Origin: Hydra vulgaris
Taxonomy: Eukaryota > Cnidaria > Hydrozoa > Anthoathecata > Hydridae
Direction: 5' to 3'
Assembly: GCF_038396675.1 (NCBI RefSeq)
Contig: NC_088928.1
Location: 17,352,001-17,416,000, forward strand
DNA length: 64,000 nt
The position numbers were made by a program, and so were the translations under genes. Numbering within the stretch: position 1 is the first letter of the stretch; every line of letters begins with the position of its first letter. Shown here piece by piece: positions 1-11,040 of the stretch. The notes beneath the pieces are model-generated. The model saw only the letters and a program-made list of their open reading frames with translations. It had not been told where the DNA came from and searched no databases.

Positions 1-723
1 GAATGCACGTAAAAATAGTTGTGACTCCTTTTTCACTGTCACTTGTCACTGATGAAACACATTGTTTTCCTGTAGATGAGATGACTTTTAATGGCTTATG
101 GACGCATGATAACCCAGACTCATCACAATTAAAAATTTGAAGTGGCTCAAACCCTGTAGATGAGAAATCCTGTAGATATTTATCTAACAAATTCTTTAAA
201 TTACTAAAATAGATTTTAATATTATCTTCGTTTAAACCAAATATTCGGTTTATAAAAATTGCTTCTGGTTTTCTTAGTGACAAATCAGGATGGGGTTTTA
301 AAAAGCCTTGCACAAAGTTTTCTTCTGCTAATTTACTATCTTTGTTAAAAGGATTTGGAATATTTTTTGCAGAACTGATACTATCAAACAATTACTATCA
401 ATCAATCACGGAACAAATACTATTAATCTAATATCCATCATTGAGAAACCATAAAATGAATTGTCCATACCTTTAATATACTTATTTAAATCTTGTTCTT
501 GGTTATCAAAAAGCACTTTTCTAAATCTTCCAAGTAAATTAGTATGTAAACTACTTTCAAGTAAAGCTTTTTTAACACGCCGATGTAGTGAATCTTTTGG
601 CACACTAAAGTTTTTAGAAGCTTTTCTTAAAGACATCTGCTTCAAATTTACTGCTGTTTTAGCATTTTTCATGTCATCTTCGTTCCAGTTAGCTTGATTA
701 GTTTTTCTCTTATAGTTTCTCAT
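1..723 (-). pseudogene. pogo-type transposase (psq HTH + start of DDE_1 domain), partial
   Basis: Pogo-type transposases bind terminal repeats with an N-terminal psq/CENPB helix-turn-helix and cut and paste with a DDE RNase H-fold domain. The first 105 codons (723 down to 406) show the psq pattern, with W-x2-EDM, then MSLRKASKNFSVP and HRRVKKA. The frame then breaks near 380-405. Beyond the break the reading resumes in another frame from about 380 to 1 and includes NPFN, a helix-rich CENPB-like stretch, and FNCDESGL, which holds the first catalytic Asp (near position 110). The second Asp and third acidic residue lie outside the window. The start ATG at 721-723 is preceded by stops. The break could be an indel or a short intron with unclear sites. 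Nothing suggests a host gene. Confidence 0.75.
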
Positions 724-1345
724 TTAAAAATTTTTGGTCACTAAATGACAACAAAGTTATATTCTTTTAAAGTTTCTAATAAAATTATGTGTTTACATAA
801 ACTTTTTTCCTAAAATGATGATAGATATCGTTAGCGTTTACTTAGACGATTTATAAAGTTTAGAAACTTGCTATCCTAAACGTTTACTTTGACGATCTTT
901 TTCAGTAACTAGCGTTGTCGCACTTTCCACGTAAATGTGAAGTTATATATTTCTAAAATATCTTTGAAACAAAATAGTCTGACTTAAATAGAAGAATGGC
1001 AGCTGAAAGATAACAAATAAATGATTACAAACTCAGTATTATGTTTGTTCTGTGGTAAAAAATGGCAGCGTACGTGGATTTTTTCCACAAAAGAAAAAAA
1101 AAATTAATTTTGATTTTTTAATCAAATTGACGCCACTCGTTAGCTTTAAACCCACTTTTCTATGTCATATTAAAGGAAAAAACTGATGGAAACTACTTTA
1201 AAACATAAAAAAAAACATGAAATTTTTAATATAATAAAACAAAATTACTGTATCATTTCAAAAAAATTCTTTAAAAATCTAGGAAACCTAAATGTCTCAC
1301 TTTGCCCCGGTGTCTCGCTTTGCCCTAATTTACTTTGCCCTGCGC
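1..1345 (-). mobile_element. pogo/Tigger-type DNA transposon, 5' end, cut by window start
   Basis: The coding part at 1-723 lies on the minus strand and the region to 1345 is its 5' flank. At 1292-1341 three spaced copies of a CTTTGCCC motif (CTCACTTTGCCCC, CTCGCTTTGCCC, ACTTTGCCCTG) form a repeat-rich terminus of the kind seen at ends of pogo-like elements with GGGCAAAGTGAGACA-type terminal repeats. That assignment rests on family knowledge; the partner terminus is outside the window. Positions 724-1290 hold only AT-rich sequence, with a short direct repeat CGTTTACTTNGACGAT at about 835 and 881. Confidence 0.55.
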
Positions 1346-1375
1346 AAAACTCAATAATTTTTTTTATTTGAGTAT

Positions 1376-1615
1376 TTATAGGTCTTTTACCTCATTTTTT
1401 TCAGGTAACGACTTGAATGCAGTCATGTCGTCGAATTCTCCTCTGTTTAACTTAACGTTAAGATTTTGAACTGTGCGCTTAGATAAATTAAGAGAAGTGG
1501 AAATGCTTCTTGTAGATTCATTTCTTTCAACTAAATGCTTAAACATTTTAATGTGCTGTTTGGTAACATTTTCCCTTGTTTTACGATTGGTACTGCTATT
1601 TTCTCTTACATCCAT
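1376..1615 (-). CDS. small HTH-containing ORF, possible first exon of a transposase
   Basis: This 79-codon ORF starts at ATG 1615 and contains a helix-turn-helix-like segment (SISTSLNLSKRTVQNL) resembling N-terminal domains of Tc1/IS630 transposases. I do not recognise a specific family. Near its 3' end the sequence GAG|GTAAAAG matches a splice donor, so the ORF may be a 5' exon that continues elsewhere, but no downstream exon is visible on the minus strand before the pogo end. It could equally be a chance survivor of a degraded element. Function is unknown. Confidence 0.3.
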   Translation of the reverse strand: MDVRENSSTNRKTRENVTKQHIKMFKHLVERNESTRSISTSLNLSKRTVQNLNVKLNRGEFDDMTAFKSLPEKNEVKDL

Positions 1616-2115
1616 AAAGTAAATATTTGAGTATTATTAATAATTATGAATAATTAAATTTAAATCTAGATAAATGAATAATTAGATAACTAATAATTTA
1701 ATCGATCAATAAATTTAATACTAAAATTAAACGAAGACCTAATACTAAATTAAATCGACCATCATCGAACCTAAAAAGTCTTCGCCTTAAGTATTTTTAA
1801 CCTTTAATTTTTACCAGGAAACAAGAATAATTTGTTTTGAAAAAACTGTGCTTTTTTAAAACACATATATCATAACTAAACAAAAATCTTTTACTGTTGT
1901 TTACATTTTCATAAAACGCCACATTTTTTAAGGACTTTCTACTCCTTTATTGATACTTATATAATTTATTACATGTAAAATATTATAATATATAAAACAT
2001 TATAGGATAATAATTAGACTTTTTAGCGAAGTTATTATTTCTGATTATTTAAAACGATTTAAAATTGATTTTTTCCTTCAACAAATAAGCTTTTTGTATT
2101 CAGTAAACCTGTATG
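1616..2115. other. AT-rich intergenic, nothing recognised
   Basis: There is no coding similarity or repeat that I can name. It holds runs of TAATTA and short AT-rich repeats. Confidence 0.5.
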
Positions 2116-2120
2116 AGTAC

Positions 2121-2738
2121 CAGGCACGGATGCAGCATTTTTTGATGTTTGAGATACCTAACTTCCAGACATGGAGAAAACTCCAAAAATTTATTTATAT
2201 ACTTATATTAAATGAGGATGCTTTGCGAAAAATTGCAATGATTGGAGCCTGGTAACAAAAAAGGTCCTGAAATTTTAGCTACACCTGCCCTAAGCGTGAG
2301 AGCATTAAGTTGATAAAATAATTTTTATACTACTCTTAACAAAATTTCATCGACAAATTCTAAAATTCACTCACAAATCTTTTAGCGTTCAAAAAGTTTG
2401 AACCCCTTCAATTTGAGGAGGTTGCAAATTATATATTTTTAAAGACCATAATTGTTGAACGCTAAGAGATTATTGCGTGAGTTTTAAAATTTATGAATAA
2501 TTTATGAATATATACTTGGTTGAAAATAGTAGAAAAAATATTTTATCAACTTATTGCTCTCACGTTTGGGGCAAGTGTAGCTAAAATTTTAGGGCTTTTT
2601 AGTTCCCAAGCTCCAATCATTGCAATTTCTTGCAAAGCATCCTTATTTGATATAAGTATAAACATATAAATTTTTGGAGTTTGCTCCATGTCTGGAAGAT
2701 AGGTATCTCAAATATCAAAAAATCTGCATCCGTGCCTG
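2121..2738. mobile_element. Fold-back MITE with long inverted arms and 5-6 bp target duplication
   Basis: The element begins CAGGCACGGATGCAG and ends with its complement CTGCATCCGTGCCTG. Inverted similarity continues inward for most of each half: the motifs around GATGCTTTGC, ATTGCAATGATTGGAGC and GTGAGAGCA-TTAAGTTGATAAAAT in the left half reappear inverted in the right half. It is flanked by AGTAC (2116-2120 and 2739-2743), or GAGTAC if a shared G is counted. It carries no ORF. The CAGG-type terminus is hAT-like, but the 5-6 bp duplication does not fit the 8 bp hAT rule, so the superfamily is unassigned. Confidence 0.75.
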
Positions 2739-2935
2739 AGTACAATTATGTTTTTATATATTTTTATATATTTTAATATTAGTTTTTATTTTTGCTGTTA
2801 ATCCCAAAATATTTATTATAAAATTATTACTCATCTTATCAGAAATAGAAGGAGTAAAAGGGAATGAAAATGAAAGGGAAAAGTGAAAATGAAAGGGAAG
2901 AGACCGAATCAAAGGTAAAAAAATTATTTTAAAAT

Positions 2936-3195
2936 TATTTAGATGTAAAAAATGTTAAAATAGAACGAGCTCACAGAACTGGCAAAAAAGATGTAAGAAC
3001 GGTCGTGCTTAAACTTTTGGATTTCAGAAATTCTTAAAAAAACTTTTTATCTGGTTTTTATAAGGTAAAAAAATTTTCATCAATGAAGACTTTTGTCCGG
3101 AGACCACCCAAAAAAGAAGAGCTTTAAAAGAATAAATGAAAGCAGAACGAGCAGCTCGGAAATACGCTTTTTATATCGTACGATTTTCTTTTTTT
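2936..3195 (+). pseudogene. L1-type LINE ORF1 RNA-binding domain relic
   Basis: Two frames read like the RRM/CTD region of L1-type ORF1 proteins. 2942-3034 gives IERAHRTGKKD and VVLKLLDFRN. A shift of frame near 3060-3070 leads to FINEDFCPETTQKRR and MKAERAARK, separated by a stop. The order (ERAHR-G, then K-LDF, then INEDF-P-T-KRR) is diagnostic of this family, whose product coats LINE RNA. It is frameshifted and has two stops. No ORF2 follows; the hAT element at 3282 starts soon after. Confidence 0.6.
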
Positions 3196-3281
3196 TTTCT
3201 TTGTTTATTTTAATTTTCATGCTATATTTTTCTATACAATGTTTTTATCCGAAGATATTGTTGGCTTAGCATAGGAACAGC

Positions 3282-4513
3282 CAGTGGCGGATTTACCATA
3301 TGCGAGGCCATAGGCAAGTTTTCTATTATATTAGTTGAGTTTTTAATTCTTGTGTTCTATTGTGTTTTGGATATTTATTAGAACGTAACGAAGCAAAAAA
3401 CGCACATAGGTTTTAAATGTACATTAAGTATTTTTTTTATTTTGGATGAAGATGCACTAATAAGACTACTCAAAATGCGATACCATTTATTTTTTTCGCA
3501 GATTTTAGGAGGATCGATTACATTGACTTAAAACTTAACCTTTCCGACTTTTAAAGACGCAAACTTATCAATTAAATCAGAACAGTCTAAGGACCGACTT
3601 ATTTTATTTTCAATGGAAATTAAAGCTAATGCAGATAAGCGGTCTTGACCCATAGTGGAACGTAAATAGTTTTTTATGAGTTTTAATTTGGAAAATGACC
3701 TCTCTGCGCTTGCCACTGAAATAGGGGAAGTTAGTAAAATTCGTAGGGCAATAAATAAATTTGGAAAAATTTCGATTAAAGAATTTGCCGTAATATACTT
3801 CAAAATTTCCAGTGCATCTTTCGATTCCGCCGATTCTTCATGGTTCACGTCCGATTCTTCTGTACTAGGATTTCTCAGTGATATTTCTAAATTTTTACAA
3901 TCATTCAACAATTCATTTGCATCTAAACTTCGCATTTTTTCGGTACGGGTTAAAAAACCTAATATTTTGTTGTATGAATCAAGCATTTTGAATCTTTCAT
4001 TTAAGCTTACTAATGCAACATCAATTATTGCATTAAAAAAATCTACTTTATATTTAGACTTTCCATTTAGAGGTGTATCAGTTCCTTCATATTCAAAAAA
4101 ACGTCGTTTTCGGCTAAGCCGCACTTGAGGGAATACTGGCTCAGTACCTAATTTTATAGCTATTATATGTTATATGGGCAAAGATATATTTGTCACAGTC
4201 ATTGTCAATGTATATGAGACTAGAAACCGCATACTCTTTCATATGGTTGCCAGGCATTATGTATAACGCAAAAAAAAATTGCTACATACATAATAATAGA
4301 TGTATATGTAAAGTTGAATATTTTATAAGAATACTGTTTATAAAAATACTGTACGCATACATTATATTGAATTTTAAATGAGTTTCGTTGTTTATATTTA
4401 TTGTACTAAGAAAATTTTTTTATATTACTTGTACTAAGAAAAAAAATGCGAGGCCACCTGAGCGCGAGGCCACCGGCAAATGCCTGCTTTGCCTGTGCTT
4501 AAAACCGCCGCTG
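3282..4513 (-). mobile_element. hAT transposon, internally reduced, with exact 8-bp TSD
   Basis: The left end CAGTGGCGGATTTA and the right end (read inward CAGCGGCGGTTTTA) form imperfect TIRs, and GCGAGGCC motifs lie just inside both ends. The element is flanked by a perfect 8-bp target duplication GGAACAGC (3274-3281 and 4514-4521), the hAT hallmark. The 1232 bp hold one ORF for the C-terminal third of a transposase on the minus strand, so the copy is a deletion derivative that would need a full-length relative to move. Confidence 0.9.
3528..4124 (-). CDS. hAT transposase, C-terminal fragment with dimerisation domain
   Basis: This 198-residue ORF covers the C-terminal part of a ZMYM/TTF-type hAT transposase. 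Its end carries the hAT dimerisation signature: ALRILLTSPISVASAERSFS, then KLKLIKNYLRSTMGQDRLSA and LALISIE. In the family this helix-rich region contributes the last catalytic-core helices and oligomerisation. The BED/TTF zinc finger and the two catalytic Asp residues are missing, so the product cannot be an active transposase. The ATG at 4124 is simply the first in the frame; the original start lay upstream in deleted sequence. The frame is open for its whole length, which suggests a fairly recent deletion derivative. Confidence 0.85.
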   Translation of the reverse strand: MRLSRKRRFFEYEGTDTPLNGKSKYKVDFFNAIIDVALVSLNERFKMLDSYNKILGFLTRTEKMRSLDANELLNDCKNLEISLRNPSTEESDVNHEESAESKDALEILKYITANSLIEIFPNLFIALRILLTSPISVASAERSFSKLKLIKNYLRSTMGQDRLSALALISIENKISRSLDCSDLIDKFASLKVGKVKF

Positions 4514-4603
4514 GGAACAGCCACAAATAGTCATTAAGACTAATACGAAGTAGCGTTCGTTATTTATTGACCAACATTTTTGCGTACAGAAGTACTACTC
4601 AAG

Positions 4604-4693
4604 CGCTGTGACAGGATTTGAACCTATATCGTACAACAGTCCGGGTTTTAACTTTTCGTTTGACGCTCTAACCAACTGAGCTATCCAGCCACA
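4604..4693 (-). repeat. tRNA-like SINE head or tRNA pseudogene
   Basis: On the minus strand there is a perfect-looking A box region TAGCTCAGTTGGTTAGAGC and a B box GGTTCAAATCC with a foldable T arm. The anticodon arm does not pair, the variable region is about 19 nt, and the acceptor ends do not match. It is therefore a tRNA-derived repeat or dead tRNA copy and not a functional tRNA gene. Confidence 0.65.
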
Positions 4694-4728
4694 GTTAGAT
4701 TTAGGATAGGTTGACCATAAGTTGACCG

Positions 4729-4858
4729 GCGGCCGTGGCGCAGTGGTTAGAGCGCTTGCATTAAAAGCAAGAGATCCAGGTTTGAAACGAACTCTTGACA
4801 TATTTTCGCGTCACGGGAAGGAAGGAGGCGTGAACTTCCCAGTTACATGCACTTCCGC
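4729..4858 (+). repeat. tRNA-derived SINE, 3' truncated
   Basis: It starts with GGCCGTGGCGCAGTGGTTAG (A box) followed by a CTTGC/GCAAG anticodon stem around loop ATTAAAA and a B-box-like GGTTTGAAACG. The body CACGGGAAGGAAGGAGGCGT and AACTTCCCAGTTACATGC is shared with the SINEs at 24750-24944 and 13202-13426. The tail is lost after CACTTCCGC, where the sequence passes into a LINE relic. Confidence 0.75.
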
Positions 4859-5640
4859 TTTGAAAAATTTAATATTTTACTTCAAAACCTCAACCAAGAT
4901 TTTAAAATTATCAAAGAAAATATATATAATCAAAGAAAAACAAGAATTATATGAAAAATACCTAATACATAAAACATATCATAATAAAATAATATACAAA
5001 AACTACAAAATTTGTTTGAAAAAACCAAGAAGTTTTCAAAAAAATCTTATTATGAAAAGCTATTAGAAAAAAATAATGGAAATACAAAAAAACTTGGAAT
5101 ATAATCAAAGAAATAATTGGTAAAAATATATCGATTAAAAACATTTTGCCACAAAAACTGTTAATTGATGAAAAACTTGTTTATTATTAAGAAACCATAG
5201 CTGAAAAACGTATAATAGTAAAATCAGTCTCTGATATTATTAAACCCTTATTGTTTCACATTTTTAATCTCTGATTAACGTCTGGCTTTGTACCAGATAA
5301 ACTTAAAATAGCCATAATCACATTGATTTGTTAAGTCTTGTGAAAAAACAAATGTTTCAAACTACAGACCTATCTCCGTCTTCTCTTGTTTCGCTTAATT
5401 GCTTGAACGCATTATGTAATAGGCTTTATAACCATTTAATATCAAATAATATTGTGTGCAACAAACAATTCGGGTTTAAAATAAAAATCATTCTACGGAT
5501 CACGCGGCAATTGTACTTGTGAACCATATATCGGATGCTTTTCATAAAGATTATTTTACCTTAGAAGTTTTAATTGATTTGTCTAAAGCATTTGACACTG
5601 TCAATCATGAAATCTTTATTAAAAAATAAGAACTTTACTT

Positions 5641-5700
5641 ATTGTTTACACTAGAAACAATAATGTTCTTAAGAACATTATTGTTTCTAGTGTATACAAA
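5641..5700. repeat. Near-perfect zero-spacer palindrome inside LINE relic
   Basis: The left arm 5641-5670 and right arm 5671-5700 are reverse complements over 28 of 30 positions, centred on GTTCTT|AAGAAC. The right arm is the coding-sense piece (TTGTTTCTAGTGTATAC, LFLVYT just before NDL of the RT), so the left arm is an inverted copy that replaced the upstream coding sequence. Confidence 0.9.
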
Positions 5701-6049
5701 TGACTTATCTTTAACATCTAAAAAATTATATCTTATATTGTTTGCTGACGATTCCAATGTTTTATTCACACAAAGATATAAAAATTCTTTTTAAAATTTT
5801 TAATGAGGAATTATCTAAAGTAAATGAATGGTTTATAAGTTACCGCCTTTCGCTAAATGTAGATAAAACTATACTCATCCTGTTCCACAAACCTAATAAA
5901 GTTGATAATATTCCACTTACACTGCCAAATTTTTTATTCAATAAAACAGATGTAAAAAGGAATCTACTGTCAACTTTTTAGCAATAATTCTTGTCATGAA
6001 AGTTTGACACCCAATCCATTAAAAGTAAAATCTCTTTAATATTTATAAT

Positions 6050-6096
6050 GTTTTATAAAGTACGGAAATATATAATATTTTCGTACTTTATAAAAC
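6050..6096. repeat. Inverted repeat, 22-bp arms
   Basis: GTTTTATAAAGTACGGAAATAT is followed after a few bases by ATATTTTCGTACTTTATAAAAC, with one mismatch. Confidence 0.85.
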
Positions 6097-6634
6097 AAAA
6101 CCAATTTTAAAAACTAGAACTCTAATGAAAATTTATTTTTCAGATATTCACAGCTATCTTTCTTATTGCAACATTGCATAGGGAAGTACGAATTACTTGG
6201 GGAATTATGGGGAAGTATGCAAAACTAAAAAAACTTTATAGTAAACAAAAGTATGCTTGTAGGATTATATTTGGGGAAACAGAACTGTGTATTGCGAACC
6301 ACTGTTAAACCGTCTTTAGTGAAATATCTCATAAGTATCCAACAAAGTTTTCAGAGAATAACTTTATTGTTCTGAGAATTAATTTAAAAATGAATTCTTA
6401 TCGTATTCAATTAGGTTTTACTCCTATTGAAGTAACGTTTTCATTAGCACTATATATATATATATATTGTTAAACATGTATCAAATATATTTGTATAAGT
6501 ATACAAAACTTTTTTTTTAATGTTTAAATCAATATAAAAGTCATTTTATTATTTGACAAAAGTTATATATTTTTAAGGTTTTGTGTATATTTTATTTTTT
6601 AGCTTATAAACACGGACAATATGTAAACGGGGCT

Positions 6635-6733
6635 CGTTTATATACATATATACATATTTACAATAAATACATATATCAATATTTATATATGATATATGTA
6701 TTTATTGTAAATATGTATATATGTATATAAACG
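6635..6733. repeat. Perfect inverted repeat, 44-bp arms, 11-bp spacer
   Basis: The arm 6635-6678, starting CGTTTATATACATATATACA, is repeated inverted at 6690-6733. The arms are AT-rich but not a simple (TA)n run; they include the non-repetitive ATTTACAATAAATAC block. Confidence 0.9.
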
Positions 6734-6739
6734 TATATG

Positions 6740-7478
6740 TATATATGAACCGGCAAAAAAAAAAGTTTTTGTTTATTTACTTTCATAATTTACACAAAGT
6801 TGCAAAATCCTTTTTAACAAGCACCACAAGCATAGCAGTTAAATTTAAAATAACTTTGTTCGATAATCACTAACCATTAACTCTGGGCTTTCTTCATTCA
6901 ACGTACAAATCTTTCGCCTTTTACTAAAGATTTCCGTGGAGAAGGCCAATTTAATGAGTGTTTAACAATTTTTCGTAGGCCTGCTAACGCGGGCCACTCT
7001 AAAGGGGAAGTAAAATTTTAGAGAGTGTAACACTGATTGTGTAAGCCTTAATCATGTGTGTCTGCATTTTGTCTTGTTAGGCCGTCATTTCAAGCTATTT
7101 AAAATATAATCTTACCTTATTTTTATTATTACAAGCTTAAATCAATCTGTTTGGTTCAAGCGAATAGTTTTTCTGGGAATTTAAGTTTTTTTTAATTTCA
7201 ATGCGTAAACCAAAATTTCACGAACCGATCGAAAGATGTAAATAAAAGCGAGCTGACCGATGTCAATAAAAATAACCAGCGTATTTTAATTTTAAAACTG
7301 ATAAAAAAATTTTAATGTGAGATTTACAAGTTTCAGAAACTATTTATAATTTAATTGACTAAATTCTTTTTTTTAAACCGAACTAATTTATGAGTTAATT
7401 TGAATAAATTATCTTAATGCCGAATAAATGGGAGTAGGGTGTGACGTTTTGTAATTTTTCCCGACCCCCAGGAGGTTA
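6740..7478. other. Intergenic, nothing recognised
   Basis: This is AT-rich sequence with no coding similarity on either strand that I can identify. It ends at the hAT target site. Confidence 0.45.
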
Positions 7479-7764
7479 TTATAAACTAGAGCATAACAGA
7501 TCTGGCAAAATAATTAGGATCCTGATCCTACCCAGATTTTTTAAGATTTGGATCCGAATCCAATTTTAACTTAAAAACAAATTTAAAATAACTATTTTAC
7601 ACCAAAAATTTTTATTTCAAAATAAAACCATAGTTAATTTTTTGAAATAAATTCTTTGTATCATTTTATACCAACAAACCTATTTTTAGTTTCAATTTTT
7701 ATCACGTTATTATTTTTGTAGTAACTTTTTAAAAAGCATCAGGTATCAATAGATAGGTATCGAA

Positions 7765-10600
7765 GAATTATGTGGCAAATGCGTTTACTTCGTAGGCGAT
7801 CTGAATTTAGATTTACTTGAATACAACAAAAACAAAGACGTCGGAACTTTTTTCAATATTATGTTTCAAAAAGCATTTATTTCAACTATAAAATAAACCT
7901 ATTCGGATTACAAAAAATACTGAAATCAACCTTCTAAAAAAGTAAAAATTAAAAAGCGAGTAATTAAGGACGCTTCTCGTGTGATATTTATTAGCCTTTT
8001 ATCAACAACAAACTGGGAATCTGTTTTGAAAAAAAAAAAATTTAATGAAGCTTATGATAAATTTTATCATATATTTGAATGTCACTACAATAAAGTTTTC
8101 CCAATAACAACTAAATTTATTAAAACAAAAACTCTACAAAATCCCTGGATAACACCCGGAATCATAAAATCTTCGAAAAAAAAGCAACGATTATATGAGA
8201 AGTTCATTAATAAAAGAACTTTTAAAAATGAAACAAACTATAAAAACGCCTATAATCGCCTTTTTGTGACGATTGTAGAGCGATCAAAAAAGTTTTACTA
8301 TAGTAGTCAATTACTAAAATACAAAAATGATATTCAAAAAACTTGGAATATAATAAAAGAGGTTGTACGTAAAAAAGATATGAATATTAGTTGTTTACCA
8401 AAAAAACTATCTATAAATTACTGTGAAATTATTAACAACGCAATAATTGCTAATTCGTTTAACCATGCATTTGCTAGCACAGGTCCAAGTTTAGCATCAA
8501 AAATAAATAAAAGTAAAACTTGCTTCAAATCATACCTAAACTCTAATAATAATACAATGGACAATAATATGCTAACAGAAACAGAAATGCTTGATGTCAT
8601 GTACTTACTTAAACCAAATAAAGGTAATGGAGTTGATGATGTAAGCAGTAATGTAGTAATTAAGTCAATGTCTTATTTAAAAATTCCGCTTTTGCATATA
8701 TTTACGCTCTCTTTAGAACAATGAATCTTTCCCAATAAACTTAAATTTGCAAGGGTAATACCTTTATTATTTATAACACATTATGAACACATTATGTATA
8801 AAAAATTATATTACTTTTTAGATGCAAACAATATTCTCTATAGTAAGCAATTTGGGTTTAAAATGAGCCACTCTACTAATCAGGCTATTGTTCATCTTGT
8901 TCATGATATCTTTAAATCATTTTATGAAAAAAAATATACATTTGGTGTATTTATTGATCTCAGTAAAGCTTTTGACACTGTCGATCATTACATTTTATTA
9001 ACAAAATTAGAAAACTATAGTATTAAACATATAAATATTGCGTGGTTTAAAAGTTATTTGACAAATGGAAAACAATACATTTCTTATAATGAAAGTAAAA
9101 CGACCAAGTAATATGAACATAACATGTGGGGTTCGTCAGGGATCTATATTAGGATCACTCCTATTTCTCATTTTTGTTAATCATGCAAAGCTTGCACTGA
9201 ACTAGGTACAATTTTATTTGCAGATGACACAAATCTATTTTATGCACATAATGATATAAATATTCTATTTAAGTCAGTAAACAAAGAGCTATTAAATCTT
9301 ACTGAATGGTTTAATGCAAACAAATTATCGTTAAATGTAACCAAAACAAAATATACTTTTTTCCATCGTTTTCATGACCGAGATAAAATTCCTTTAAAAC
9401 TTCCAAAACTTTGTATTGCCAATCAGGACATAAAAAGAGAAACTTCTTTAAAGTTTCTCGGCGTGTTTCTTGATGAAAATGTGACTTGGAGAGATCACAT
9501 ACAATATCTCGTCAATACAATCTCAAGGAACTATGGCCTGCTTTGCAGAGCAAGACCTTTTTTAAATCCAACTTGTTTAAAGCTTTTATATTTCTTGTTT
9601 GCCATCTTACGCAACATTGCTTGGTGCAGTACAAATGAAAAAAAACAACCTATTTAATAAACAAAAGCATGCTATCAGAATCATTTCTAATGTGGGCCGT
9701 TATACACACTCTCAAGCATTCTTTGTTAATTTAAATATAATCAATGTTTATCAATTAAATATCTATCAAATTCTTAAATTTATGTTCAAAGTTAATAAAA
9801 ATATATCTCTTAAAATATTTTACCCACTATTCAAAATAAATCAGAATAGATATCTAACCCGATTTTCAAATAACAGTTTTTTTCAACCCAAAAGTTAATT
9901 TGCGACGACTGAATTTTCAATTTCTACTAGAGGGCTAAAATTATGGAATAAAATATTAACTAATTAACTTAAAACAATTGCCGCGCTTAATGAGTTTAAG
10001 AACAAATTGAAGCAAAAACTATTGATGAATTACGTAGCGCCCAGCTTTTTCTGAAGTTTTAATGATTGCTACTGTTAAACTTACCCAACAATTAGTGGTT
10101 TGTTATGATCGGCTTGACGGTCTCAGAAAAGGATTGTGTCACTTTTTATTGCTTTAATTCTTTCAATTCTATTTTTTTTTTTTTTCCTATAAAAAAATTA
10201 TGATTTATAAGAATTGCTCACATATTTCAAGGTATATGCTGGTGTAAAAGGAAAGCTTCAGGATTATGCGTATTTGCTCACATATTTTTTAGTAATACAG
10301 TTTCTTTGTAATTACATTTTTTTCCTTTTTCTTTTATTAATTTTTCTTAACCAATACAAAAACAAAAAGTTAAAGTAGGACTTTAGGACCGGTGATTTTT
10401 ATTTTATTAAGTCTTTAGAAAAACGTTTTATATTATATATTGTAATATTTTTAATTTTTCTTGTTTTATATTTACGGTATAAACTAAGGGGCTTGGTGAT
10501 AAGACCAATTATGTCTTCTTCTTGCCCCTGCTATTTGCATTTATATTATGGTTTACGACTTTAATAAATTTATATGGCAAAAAAAAAAAAAAAAAAAAAA
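7765..10600 (+). mobile_element. CR1/Jockey-like LINE, 5' truncated, with 22-A tail
   Basis: The copy starts inside the endonuclease domain and ends with 22 A residues at 10579-10600, directly next to hAT sequence. It is inserted in the hAT element 7487-11634, which must therefore be older. The 3' UTR (about 9900-10578) is AT-rich without a recognisable hairpin. No target duplication was identified, which is expected for an eroded 5' junction. Confidence 0.75.
7780..9898 (+). pseudogene. LINE ORF2: endonuclease end, linker, reverse transcriptase, C-terminus
   Basis: ORF2 nicks target DNA with an APE-type endonuclease and copies the LINE RNA by target-primed reverse transcription. The EN end is visible as VGDLNLDLLEYN (about 7795-7830). 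The linker is the open frame 7981-8724, with the TWNIIKEVVR helix and GNGVDDVSS entry to the RT. A deletion after SLEQ (8724) removes the NYRP block. RT blocks follow at 8794-9111 (KQFGFKMSHSTNQA, then FIDLSKAFDTVDH), a shifted GVRQGSILGSLLFLIFVN (about 9130-9180), FADDTNLF with the catalytic Asp pair (about 9220-9245), LSLNVTKTKY (about 9330), and the thumb-like LKFLGVFLDENVTWRDHI (9450-9500). The C-terminus (9599-9898) has NKQKHAIRIISN. At least four frameshifts or deletions make it inactive. Same family as 4870-6450. Confidence 0.8.
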
Positions 10601-10609
10601 TGGTGTTAT

Positions 10610-11040
10610 CATATTAGCTACTCCTAAGTTTGGTTACAAATAATCCGCATGCACTAAAAGCTCGTTCACTTTCAACAGATGTTGGTTGGATAGTTTTTAA
10701 ACACTGAAATAAAGTCTCCAAAGACAGGAAATTCTTTATTGAGAGATTTTATACTGAAATCTTTATTATTTAATTGTTTAAGCTCAGTATTTTGTATAGC
10801 TATTTTTTAGCTGTGTTTTCATATCAATATTTTCTTTTAACTCGATTTCAAAATCATCGTTAGTATTTTCTGTACAATCTTTTTTGATTGCAGGAGGAAA
10901 AAGTCTTAGAAGAAAGTTTTCAGCTAACGATATAACTGCTAATTTTTTTGGCTTTACTCCAAAAGCATTAAAACCCAGTTGGCACACATACGTTGATAAA
11001 ACGTTAGAACAATGTTGCGCGTTGCGTTGGCTCAACATCG
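10610..11040 (-). pseudogene. hAT transposase remnant, C-terminal
   Basis: Read on the minus strand, 10620-10700 gives QPTSVESERAFSACGLFVTK, the hAT dimerisation block (P-S-ER-FS-G). The 84-codon frame 10784-11038 upstream of it reads LGFNAFGVKPKKLAVISLAE, a typical pre-dimerisation helix region. The two are in different frames. This belongs to the hAT element bounded at 7487 and 11634; the N-terminal and catalytic regions are not recognisable. Confidence 0.7.

Larger units (their letters stand above)
4870..6450 (+). pseudogene. CR1/Jockey-like LINE ORF2 relic (thumb, RT, C-terminus)
   Basis: This is a badly decayed second copy of the LINE family seen at 7765-10600. Recognisable blocks in shifting frames are: YEKY and TWNIIKE-like linker (4920-5120); NRLYNHLISNNIVCNKQFGF (about 5410-5480); VLIDLSKAFDTVNHE, RT block with the catalytic-domain entry (about 5560-5610); LFADDSNVLFT, the FADD active site (about 5735-5775); a LSLNVDKT stretch (about 5850); and a C-terminal HSYLSYCNIA / KQKYACRIIF-type segment (about 6140-6280). 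The RT core between the DLSKAFD block and the FADD block is deleted and replaced by the palindrome at 5641-5700. There is no clear poly-A tail. Confidence 0.7.

Noticed and set aside
3676..4128. 150-codon plus-strand ORF
   Set aside because: Antisense shadow of the hAT C-terminal frame, whose minus-strand reading has clear family motifs.
4604..4693. Functional tRNA gene on the minus strand
   Set aside because: A and B boxes and the T arm are good, but the anticodon arm and acceptor stem do not pair and the variable region is too long.
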